Shown here: positions 7,471-14,802 of the stretch, in pieces
How positions within the stretch are numbered: position 1 is the stretch's first letter
How the letters are laid out: each line of letters starts with the position of its first letter
NCBI GenBank assembly: GCA_963677605.2
Contig: CAXXDX010000002.1
Coordinates: 248,001 to 312,000, forward strand
DNA from: JAGLOK01 sp963677605
GTDB taxonomy: Bacteria; Bacillota; Clostridia; Christensenellales; UMGS416
Length of the DNA stretch: 64,000 nucleotides
Direction: 5' to 3'
Notes under the pieces: model-generated
The model's database searches: none
Told to the model about the DNA's origin: nothing
The model's input: the letters and a program-made list of their open reading frames with translations, nothing else
Position numbers and translations under genes: made by a program

Positions 7471-7607
7471 CTGCGAGGCCTGCGGGAAAACCGCCAAACA
7501 TTTTAAGCCTCTCCTGCGCATAAAACATTTGCTTATTTGCCCTATTTGTTCGCTCGTTTATCTCGCTCGAATGACAGCCTAGCCGGGTATTTGCTTACTC
7601 CCAAAAT

Positions 7608-7634
7608 AACTGTCATAGCCGACATAGCTGTCAT
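7608..7634 (+). repeat. Iteron-like repeat, copy 4, with inverted partner
   Basis: AACTGTCATAGCCGACAT (7608-7625) combines the two halves seen at 6065-6091. It is followed by GCTGTCAT (7627-7634), and the inverse ATGACAGC lies at 7571-7578. It is downstream of oriT, supporting a role in replication or relaxosome assembly. Confidence 0.55.
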
Positions 7635-7703
7635 TTTCATGCTGAAAAAAGAATATAAATATTTATGAATTCAAAATTTTTCAGCATTTATTCCATAAAA
7701 AAT

Positions 7704-7766
7704 GTCTTTAAAAAGACTGTGTCAGACCATATGGGTGCCTGTCTTATAACGAGACGTCCAGTATGG
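7704..7766. repeat. Hairpins in the region before the lanthipeptide locus
   Basis: GTCTTT-aa-AAAGAC (7704-7717) is a perfect hairpin. A second structure spans 7727-7766 (CCATATGG and GTCT arms pairing with AGAC, CCA and TATGG). Function unknown; they lie where the mobilisation part meets the lanthipeptide cargo. Confidence 0.35.
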
Positions 7767-7931
7767 ATGACGCTATTGTTATATAATGGTATTTATGCTA
7801 TATATCAGACATAACATGTGGGTGTAATTTAGACTTGCAGACATTTATATATTCTTTATGATTCACTAAGTATTAAAATCTATTAATTTTTGTGATTATC
7901 TCCAAATATATTTTCTATTACCATATTATTC

Positions 7932-7960
7932 TTGACATCAAAAATATGATGTAATATATT
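7932..7960 (+). promoter_or_regulatory. Promoter of the lanthipeptide operon
   Basis: TTGACA (7932-7937), a 17-base spacer and TATATT (7955-7960) form a near-consensus sigma-A promoter. It lies about 130 bases before the precursor start. No dedicated regulator is encoded directly upstream. Confidence 0.6.
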
Positions 7961-8096
7961 TGTAATAAATACTTTTACCATTTATATAGAATAAAGCTAA
8001 TGTATATATAATATGGGATTTTTTCGTATAAATTACATAGTATTTAAACAAGACTACTTTGTGGAGGATAAATATATATTAAAGGAGTGATTGCTG

Positions 8097-8276
8097 ATGA
8101 ATATGAGAATGCTTGAAACACAGAGTAATCTTGAAGATTTAGCCACTATTGGTGGTAATGATGAAGGTGATATAGGAACCGATTCTCTATCATTAACTGT
8201 TGTATTTTCTATTATAACAACTGCAGTAGTGACACTTATGATAACAGTCAGTACTGATCCCAAACCATGCTGTTAA
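8097..8276 (+). CDS. Putative class II lanthipeptide precursor (LanA)
   Basis: A 59-residue peptide just upstream of lanM. ATG at 8097 was chosen because AAAGGAGTG ends 7 bases before it; a longer reading from TTG at 8091 lacks spacing. The leader has the class II hallmarks: acidic ETQSNLEDL and a double-glycine end (ATIGG, residues 16-20). The following NDEGDI recalls the six-residue stretch removed in a second step from cytolysin and lichenicidin beta peptides. The rest is very hydrophobic (TVVFSIITTAVVTLMITV) and ends DPKPCC. From residue 21 on there are 11 Ser/Thr and only two Cys, adjacent at the C-terminus, so most dehydrated residues could not form rings. Mature product and activity are unknown. 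Confidence 0.75.
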   Translation: MNMRMLETQSNLEDLATIGGNDEGDIGTDSLSLTVVFSIITTAVVTLMITVSTDPKPCC

Positions 8277-8380
8277 CTAATTTTTAAGCATATACCGCTT
8301 AACTGTTAGAAAGTTTTAAACTGTCCTCCACAATCTTTTAATAAATTCTCCTTGTAAATTTTGACATAAAAGAGGTTATT

Positions 8381-11092
8381 ATGAGCTCTAAACCAATGTA
8401 TGAATTAATATGTATTGAAGTTATAGAAAAAATGTTGCCTGATAATTTTAATACAATGTTTTTAGAGATATGTCGAAATGATAAATTGTTAGCAAAAAAA
8501 CTTTATACCAATATAAAAGAAACTTTCTATTCTACTAGTATTGAAACGGTAATTCATAGTTTCAACCACGAAAAAGAACTGGGTAGAATTAACGCATCAA
8601 CACATGACTCGCGTATAAATCAATTTAAAACATTATTTACAGACAATAACCACTTTGATTCTTTAGCATATCAGTATCCTGTCTGGCATGATCTTCAAAA
8701 TAAAAAAATTAGTGACTATATAAACTATTTAGCAGAAATAATTAATAATTATTATTCTGAAAAAGATAAATTGTCTGACTTTTTTAAAAAAGACTTTGGA
8801 TTAATTAAAAATATTATTACTGCTCAGGGAGATATGCACTCTGGCAGAACAGTAGCTAAAATTGAATTTAATAACGGTTCTCTAATTTATAAGCCACGAT
8901 CTGCTAAAGTTGATAAATTTTATCAGGATATATTAAATATTATTAAAAATAGTATAGATAAAAACATAGCCAATTACACAGTAAACTGCATTTCTTTTGA
9001 AAAACATTCGTGGCATGAAGTTATAAATTATGCTGATTGCAATAACATGGATGAAATTCATTCATATTATCAGCGAATTGGAGGATTACTTGCTCTATTT
9101 TATATTTTAAGCTCTATTGACATGCATTTTGAAAACCTCATTTCGCAAGGACAATTCCCTATATTCATTGATCTTGAAACAATAGTAAAAGCTAGAAGAG
9201 GAGAGAAAAAGTACTCTTATCAGTACAGAACACTGTATGATTCTGTCTTATCAACTAGCATATTACCAAATAAACCAGATAATCGTTTATTTGATGTAAA
9301 TTATAGCGCAATATTTACTAGCAAGAACAAATCAAAGGAGTTCAAACAATATATTATTGAGGCAGATGAAGATAAAGATTGGATATTCAATCGGGTAGAA
9401 TTTTCTTTAGATTCAACAAAAAACACTCCCAAGTGTATTAATGTTTCTGACGTAAATCCATGTGATGTTGAGCAGGATGTGATATTTGGATTTAAGAAGT
9501 CAATTAGTTATATAATTTCTAAAAAGCAAGAATTGCTTAAATATATAAACTCATTGCCTAACAATGCTTTTCAAATCAGACAATTACTACGCCCGACCTC
9601 AGTATATTCTAGGTTTATTAGTGAAAGTCTTCACCCTTTGAACACTCAATCTTATGATCGTTTTAATAGCATATTCGAAATATTGATTAATAAATTCAAT
9701 AAATCTACTCATGGATATATACGAGTTATAAAAGAAGTAGATGATTTGAAAAAAAGTAATATTCCTATGTTTTCATGTCATTTAGATATGAAAGATTTAA
9801 TTTCAGAAAATGAAATAATATGCAAGGATTATTATATTGAAACACCTAGAGAAACAATGCTTAATAAAATTGCAAGTATTAATGATGTAAACTTAAATGA
9901 TCAAGTGGAATTAATAAAAATGTCCTTTTTACAACTATATGGCCCATCAGATAGAGTTGTAGGCAACAATATTAAACCAAAAGGATATTTTAATGAAAAA
10001 GAGATCAATAATATTTTGTATGAATATACTGAAGATATTAAGAAAAAAATCTTTACTTTACCTGAAAATATGAGTGCGATTTCAATGCCAATTATTTATG
10101 GTGATAGTTTTAATATTGTTAGTATGAACTCTGATTTATACAATTATGGCGGCCTTATATTGTATCTTGCTATGTATGGGAAAATATACGATTCATCAGT
10201 TGAACCAATAGCAAAAGAACTGTTCAATTTATTTAGTGAAGGAATTAACAAAAGTAATAGTAAATCAAATACTAGTGATATTTCTGTATTTACAGGCGAT
10301 GCCAGCTTGATGTACATAAGCGCTAATTTTAGCAGAATATATAATGAACCTTATTATTTAGATATTTTTAAAAATACTGTTTCAAATATTATTCCTAGAT
10401 TATTAGAAATGGAAACAGAAATTTCACCTGATTTTTTATTTGGACATTCTGGATTAATATACTTAATGTGCAAATTGTCAAAATCGAATAATTTTAAAAA
10501 GTATTTTACAAAACGTTCAATAGAAACTATATCTAGTTTTTATTGTGATTCAATTAATTCTTTAGAAAAATATGAATATGGTTTTGCGCATGGGATTCAC
10601 GGTTGTATTCCTGCACTAGCTAGTTTATATTCTATAACAAAGAATCCTGATTGCATAAAGTTATTGAAACGGATCATTAATTCTAATCTTAGAAATCCAA
10701 CAGAAAGTAAAGGTTGGTGCAGAGGAAATAGTGGAGAACTTCTATCATACTATTTAGCCGATAAAGAAATTGGAGATATAATCAATATACCACATTCTTC
10801 TAACTACAATAGTTTGTTTGATTTTCTATCGATGGATAATATGTGTTTGTGCCACGGTAAATATGGTGTTATTGATATTTTATTAACATTATATGGCAGT
10901 CCAGACAAGCAACTACTATCGAAATGGTTTAATAATCTTTCCAAAATTCAATTTTATAAGAGTTCATCTTATCTGCATCCATCATTTATGATTGGAACTT
11001 CAGGTGTAGCTTATACGCTTATGCGTTTACTTAATCCAGGCTTGCCTTCGATATTATCTTTAGATATATATAACTTGGGAGAGGTGAAATAA
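8381..11092 (+). CDS. lanM: Class II lanthipeptide synthetase (LanM)
   Basis: A 903-residue bifunctional enzyme that would phosphorylate and dehydrate Ser/Thr of the precursor and then cyclise Cys onto the dehydro residues. The N-terminal dehydratase domain has GDMHSGRT (150-157), YKPRSAK (170-176), DMHFEN (247-252) and DLET (264-267), carrying the expected catalytic and metal residues. The C-terminal LanC-like cyclase domain has the GFAHGIHG motif and zinc ligands in WCRGNSGE (Cys780) and CHG (Cys824, His825). Length fits the family. It starts about 100 bases after the precursor with AAAGAGG as ribosome site. Composition is strikingly AT-rich compared with genes after 14.8 kb, a sign of transfer. 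Confidence 0.93.
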   Translation: MSSKPMYELICIEVIEKMLPDNFNTMFLEICRNDKLLAKKLYTNIKETFYSTSIETVIHSFNHEKELGRINASTHDSRINQFKTLFTDNNHFDSLAYQYPVWHDLQNKKISDYINYLAEIINNYYSEKDKLSDFFKKDFGLIKNIITAQGDMHSGRTVAKIEFNNGSLIYKPRSAKVDKFYQDILNIIKNSIDKNIANYTVNCISFEKHSWHEVINYADCNNMDEIHSYYQRIGGLLALFYILSSIDMHFENLISQGQFPIFIDLETIVKARRGEKKYSYQYRTLYDSVLSTSILPNKPDNRLFDVNYSAIFTSKNKSKEFKQYIIEADEDKDWIFNRVEFSLDSTKNTPKCINVSDVNPCDVEQDVIFGFKKSISYIISKKQELLKYINSLPNNAFQIRQLLRPTSVYSRFISESLHPLNTQSYDRFNSIFEILINKFNKSTHGYIRVIKEVDDLKKSNIPMFSCHLDMKDLISENEIICKDYYIETPRETMLNKIASINDVNLNDQVELIKMSFLQLYGPSDRVVGNNIKPKGYFNEKEINNILYEYTEDIKKKIFTLPENMSAISMPIIYGDSFNIVSMNSDLYNYGGLILYLAMYGKIYDSSVEPIAKELFNLFSEGINKSNSKSNTSDISVFTGDASLMYISANFSRIYNEPYYLDIFKNTVSNIIPRLLEMETEISPDFLFGHSGLIYLMCKLSKSNNFKKYFTKRSIETISSFYCDSINSLEKYEYGFAHGIHGCIPALASLYSITKNPDCIKLLKRIINSNLRNPTESKGWCRGNSGELLSYYLADKEIGDIINIPHSSNYNSLFDFLSMDNMCLCHGKYGVIDILLTLYGSPDKQLLSKWFNNLSKIQFYKSSSYLHPSFMIGTSGVAYTLMRLLNPGLPSILSLDIYNLGEVK

Positions 11093-11094
11093 GT

Positions 11095-11793
11095 ATGAAC
11101 GCTTTTGTGTATGTTGGAAGTCATAATAAATCATCCGAAACAATAGCTTTCACTAGAGATTTATTATTTGCAATCAATGAGAGAATCCCGATAAGTAATT
11201 CAATTTATACTCCTGCAAATTGTGAAATTAACCAATGTACTGGATGTTGTCTTTGTTTTAAATCAGGAAAATGTTCAATCAATGATGATATTGACTTAGT
11301 TAAAAATGCAATGCTTAACAGTGAAATTATTATTCTTGCGTCACCTGTTTATCTATGGCAAGTAACAGGTAGTATGAAAACGTTTGTTGATCGTATATCG
11401 TCATTAACACACCTTTTTGCTTTAACTGGTAAAATTGGTATTTCAATCGACTTATCAGCAAGCAACGGGAACGAGCCAGTAAGCAATTATTTAAACTTTG
11501 TTTTAGAAAGTCTTGGTGTTTCTGTTTTAAGTAATATTTCATTGCAACATTCCGATGTTTTTCTACCCGAAAACAAGGAGAGTATTATTACTGTCGAATC
11601 AAATAGAATATACAAAAAAATTTCAAACAGGGAATTTTCAATATCAGCAATGCAGGAGAGAGTTTTTTTGGCTATGAAAACAGCCTTTCAAAGAAAAAGT
11701 AATTCTGATTACGAAAAACAATATTGGCTTGAAAACGGATATTTTGAAGCAGATAATTTCCGCAAACTATTTAATCGTGAGTGTACCCTATAA
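11095..11793 (+). CDS. Flavodoxin-fold NAD(P)H-dependent reductase in the lanthipeptide locus
   Basis: A 232-residue FMN-binding oxidoreductase of the flavodoxin/iron-sulfur-flavoprotein type. The N-terminal VYVGSHNKSSET resembles the phosphate-binding loop. A Cys-rich segment CEINQCTGCCLCFKSGKC (43-60) matches the usual CxGCxxCxxxGxC motif, and IILASPVYLWQVTGSMKTF is the flavin-loop region. It is 2 bases after lanM and precedes the exporter, so it belongs to the operon. A reductase here suggests hydrogenation of dehydroalanine/dehydrobutyrine to D-residues, but known LanJ enzymes belong to other families or only partly resemble this. It could instead keep the CC thiols reduced. Confidence 0.75.
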   Translation: MNAFVYVGSHNKSSETIAFTRDLLFAINERIPISNSIYTPANCEINQCTGCCLCFKSGKCSINDDIDLVKNAMLNSEIIILASPVYLWQVTGSMKTFVDRISSLTHLFALTGKIGISIDLSASNGNEPVSNYLNFVLESLGVSVLSNISLQHSDVFLPENKESIITVESNRIYKKISNREFSISAMQERVFLAMKTAFQRKSNSDYEKQYWLENGYFEADNFRKLFNRECTL

Positions 11794-11794
11794 T

Positions 11795-13435
11795 ATGAAG
11801 AATATTATAAAATTTACATTATCCAAAACAAAAAACTACTATCATTTAATTATTCTTTTTGTGATTATTAGCTTTATCGCGACAGTACTAAGTGTTTTTA
11901 TACCCTACTATACTGGACAATTTATAGATTTTCTTTCAGCTGCTAATAAGGAAAATAAGAATATAACTATATTACTAAAATATGCATCTATTCTCGTCAG
12001 TGCAGGAATTCTTGGTATAATATTAGGCTATATCAGTAATCGTCTTAATGTTATACTATCCATAAAAACAACGAATTCAATTAAGCGAATGCTTGTTATT
12101 CATTTACAAAAATCATCCCATTTACATACGAGTAAAATCAATACAGGGTATCTTAACCAAAGAATTACGAGTGATGCTAATTCTTTATCAAGTTTTTCAA
12201 TTAACTTAATTCAGAATATTATTGTAAAGTCTTTACTCATTATAATACCAGCATTAGTTTTATTTACTTTCAGTCCTGTTATTACCATAATATTCATTGT
12301 TTTCGTAATTATTTATTATATTCTATATATCATTTTGAGGAAAAAAGTATATAAAAGAAATCTAATTCTGAAGGAAAGACAAGCGGAACATATGTCGGCT
12401 CAATTAGAACAATTAACTCATATATCATTTATAAAGAAATTTGGTCTGTTATTCAATTTTATAAACAGATATGATATAACATACTCAAAGCTATTTAAGT
12501 CAACATTAAAATATCAAACGACATCATATTCTTTTACTGCTGCAGAGAACCTTGTACGAATTTTAGCACAAATAGTTCTATTTATTTGGGGAGGAATATT
12601 AGTTTTTGATGGTAGTATTACAATTGGACAGTTTACTATAATGTCAACATATTTAAGCATAATGCTTAATGCTTCAGGTTTCTTTCTTGGATTAAGTAAA
12701 TATACCCAAGATGCTCTTGTATCCCTTGACAGAATAAACGAGTTGTTAAATATGAAAAGAGATCATTATGGTGAAATAGACTTAACCTCTATAAATACTA
12801 TTGAGCTTAATAATTGTACCTTTTCATATGGAAAAGACATACTTATTAATAAATTTAATTATAAATTTATTAAAGGCAATATTTATGTGATAACAGGTGA
12901 AAATGGTTCAGGTAAAAGCACTTTAACTGATATAATATTAGGGATTTACAATTCGAACCTACACGGATTGCTACTATATAATAATATATCGGCAGAGAAA
13001 CTTAACTTAATTGGGATACAACAAAATAATATTGGATATTGTGAACAAGACCCAACTTTTTTCAAGGATACTCTTTTTAACAATATAATTTGTGGTAATA
13101 CTTCAAATTGTAAAACAAAGATGTTAGGTCTTATTGATTACTTTGGTTTAAGTGACTTAATTGCCAGCCTAGAAGATGGTATTAACTCCTACATTTCAAA
13201 TAAAACTTCTTTTTCAGGTGGAGAAAAATATAAGTTATCAATAATCCGCGCTTTAATAAAGGAACCTGATGTATTGATTTTAGATGAGCCTACGGCCGCT
13301 TTAGATACTCAGGGAAAGTGCCGTTTAGTGGATCTTTTAATATCACTAAAAAAAACTAAAATAATAATTATCATATCTCATGATTCAAAAATTAATAAAA
13401 TAGCAGATTACGTATTGGAATTATCTAGGCTATAG
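11795..13435 (+). CDS. ABC exporter (LanT-like, without peptidase domain)
   Basis: A 546-residue half-transporter: a six-helix membrane domain (about 10-320) and an ATPase domain with Walker A GENGSGKST (368-376), signature FSGGEK (about 473-478) and Walker B VLILDEPTAALD. ATG at 11795 is preferred over 11729 because it follows the reductase stop directly, indicating coupling. Class II LanT proteins normally carry an N-terminal C39 peptidase that cuts after GG; none is present, so leader removal must be done elsewhere. It probably exports the modified peptide, or acts in self-protection. It is the last gene of the operon. Confidence 0.88.
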   Translation: MKNIIKFTLSKTKNYYHLIILFVIISFIATVLSVFIPYYTGQFIDFLSAANKENKNITILLKYASILVSAGILGIILGYISNRLNVILSIKTTNSIKRMLVIHLQKSSHLHTSKINTGYLNQRITSDANSLSSFSINLIQNIIVKSLLIIIPALVLFTFSPVITIIFIVFVIIYYILYIILRKKVYKRNLILKERQAEHMSAQLEQLTHISFIKKFGLLFNFINRYDITYSKLFKSTLKYQTTSYSFTAAENLVRILAQIVLFIWGGILVFDGSITIGQFTIMSTYLSIMLNASGFFLGLSKYTQDALVSLDRINELLNMKRDHYGEIDLTSINTIELNNCTFSYGKDILINKFNYKFIKGNIYVITGENGSGKSTLTDIILGIYNSNLHGLLLYNNISAEKLNLIGIQQNNIGYCEQDPTFFKDTLFNNIICGNTSNCKTKMLGLIDYFGLSDLIASLEDGINSYISNKTSFSGGEKYKLSIIRALIKEPDVLILDEPTAALDTQGKCRLVDLLISLKKTKIIIIISHDSKINKIADYVLELSRL

Positions 13436-13438
13436 CTA

Positions 13439-13471
13439 AGACAAAAAGGCTCTCCTGGATTGTCTTTAATT
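13439..13471 (+). terminator. Weak terminator after the lanthipeptide operon
   Basis: AGACAA (13439-13444) pairs with TTGTCT (13460-13465), followed by a T-rich stretch. The stem is short. It is the only candidate stop before the convergent genes. Confidence 0.3.
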
Positions 13472-13613
13472 TATATTACAGAGTTCGTTTCCCATAGCAA
13501 ACGATTTGTTTTTATCAAATATCATTAAAAGTCATTTATTAAAAAGTATATGAATAAATAACTAATCCAATATATTGATACTAGAATTTGTATAGATATA
13601 TCAAATATTACGT

Positions 13614-14024
13614 TTACATACTTCCAGATACTACTATGTTAAGTATTTTTTCAACTATTAGAATGAAAAGAATCATTCCAAGCGAAACTAGGGCAAAGAT
13701 AAGGATATTCGATAAATTGATGATATTAAATACAACAAGCAATAAGCAAATGAACAATAATATAAATCCCATAACATAAGCAATAAGCTGTGATAATAAA
13801 GAAATTACCAATGTCCTTTCGTCTTTATCTTTAAACTTCTTAGGCAGTACAAGTAAAATATCCATCAAGCCTCCAATTATTGCACCTATACCTACTCCTA
13901 AAAATATTCTTTGAGCAAAGGAATCATCGCTTAGTATCATAAAGCTAAAACAACCTAAGGAAATAGCAACCACAATAGTTATCTCTACCGCATATAAAAA
14001 CTTAATAATTTTTCTCTTATTCAT
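13614..14024 (-). CDS. Small four-helix membrane protein
   Basis: A 136-residue protein with four predicted membrane segments, a cytoplasmic loop LPKKFKDKDERT between helices 2 and 3, and basic N-terminal residues (MNKRKIIKF). ATG at 14024 overlaps the stop of the preceding XRE gene (ATGAATAA), indicating coupling. Such XRE plus membrane-protein pairs are common in Firmicutes and usually uncharacterised. Lying convergently next to the lanthipeptide operon it could be an immunity or stress protein, but nothing in the sequence proves this. Confidence 0.7.
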   Translation of the reverse strand: MNKRKIIKFLYAVEITIVVAISLGCFSFMILSDDSFAQRIFLGVGIGAIIGGLMDILLVLPKKFKDKDERTLVISLLSQLIAYVMGFILLFICLLLVVFNIINLSNILIFALVSLGMILFILIVEKILNIVVSGSM

Positions 14025-14226
14025 TTTTATTCTCCTCTTCATAAATAAATACATCTTCTATTTTTTCACCAAATACTTTTGATATTGCAAATGCAAGCAT
14101 AATTGACGGATTATACTTTTCAGTTTCAAGAGAATTTATCGTTTGACGACTAACGCCAACTTTATAAGCCAATTGTGCTTGCGATAAATTATGAAATTCT
14201 CGATATGTTCTTACGTTGTTTTTCAT
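14017..14226 (-). CDS. XRE-family transcriptional regulator
   Basis: A 69-residue Cro/cI-type HTH repressor. Helix-turn-helix residues are LSQAQLAYKVGVSRQTINSL, followed by the family-typical EKYNPSIMLAFAISKVFG and IEDVFIYEE. It is coupled to the membrane protein downstream. A consensus promoter with an inverted repeat over its -10 box (14275-14321) suggests autoregulation. Confidence 0.88.
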   Translation of the reverse strand: MKNNVRTYREFHNLSQAQLAYKVGVSRQTINSLETEKYNPSIMLAFAISKVFGEKIEDVFIYEEENKNE

Positions 14227-14274
14227 TTTACACCTCTGTTTAAATGAAATTCTGTAAATTTAGCCATCTATTTC

Positions 14275-14321
14275 ATGTCAAGCTTACTTGTCATTATATA
14301 TATTCACATAATATTTGTCAA
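14275..14321 (-). promoter_or_regulatory. Consensus promoter and operator of the XRE gene
   Basis: Minus strand TTGACA (14321-14316), a 17-base spacer and TATAAT (14298-14293) match both consensus hexamers. An inverted repeat ATGTCAAG-ctta-CTTGTCAT (14275-14294) overlaps the -10 end. This is a textbook arrangement for a self-repressing XRE protein. Confidence 0.65.
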
Positions 14322-14690
14322 GCATGCTTTACACCTAAGGACAACTTTAAGGTGCGATTTTTTGTTTGCTTTCTGTTTAAGGCATCAATTAAAACATTTA
14401 TCATTATTAATTTCACTTATTAATATATTGATATTTTATTAAATTATTATAAATAGATTGATTGATTTTCTGAGAGACTAACCTCTATAATACTTTATTA
14501 AGCATTATTTTGAATAAAGTTTTGCTATTTGAACATCTCAAACCTATGTAGCATATAATGTCTATTGATATACTATTAAAAATAAATTTTTAAAATACCA
14601 ACATGCATATGCTTGCATTTGTGTCAATGATTCTTTTTTTACTTGTCTATATTGAAGCTAAGCTATCTCCGGATAACTGTTTTTTTGTAC
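14322..14690. other. Gene-free AT-rich stretch at the island end
   Basis: No open frame with a ribosome site and no clear structure. The composition resembles the lanthipeptide cargo. Confidence 0.4.
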
Positions 14691-14695
14691 CTAGT

Positions 14696-14720
14696 TCGTA
14701 CTGCTACTCTCTCCGCCAAA
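14696..14720 (+). pseudogene. Possible tRNA-Ser 3'-end remnant (attachment site)
   Basis: GTTCGTACTGCTACTCTCTC then CGCCA resembles the T-loop to CCA end of Clostridial tRNA-Ser genes, with TCTCTCC-G-CCA as the acceptor end. No tRNA body precedes it and the T-stem is not complementary, so it is not a working tRNA. A terminator follows directly, as after a real tRNA. This is the usual look of the far attachment site of an element integrated into a tRNA gene. Confidence 0.4.
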
Positions 14721-14750
14721 AAGAGACCGTATTAACGGTCTCTTTTTTAT
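14721..14750 (+). terminator. Strong terminator after the tRNA-Ser remnant
   Basis: AAGAGACCGT (14721-14730) and ACGGTCTCTT (14735-14744) form a perfect 10-bp stem with a 4-nt loop and a T tail. It also serves as a boundary before the convergent GGDEF-EAL gene. Confidence 0.75.
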
Positions 14751-14802
14751 TTCAATAAACACAAAATTCTTTTAAAAACAGAAATATATTAGATTAATAT
14801 TT

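Noticed and set aside
8054..8263. 69-codon minus-strand open frame opposite the precursor
   Set aside because: Exact antisense of the lanthipeptide precursor, which has the ribosome site and leader motif.
11729..11794. Longer start for the ABC exporter
   Set aside because: The extra 22 residues overlap the reductase gene; the ATG right after its stop fits coupling and normal exporter length.
14640..14720. Complete tRNA-Ser gene
   Set aside because: Only the 3' end is present; no D-arm, anticodon arm or complementary T-stem could be found.
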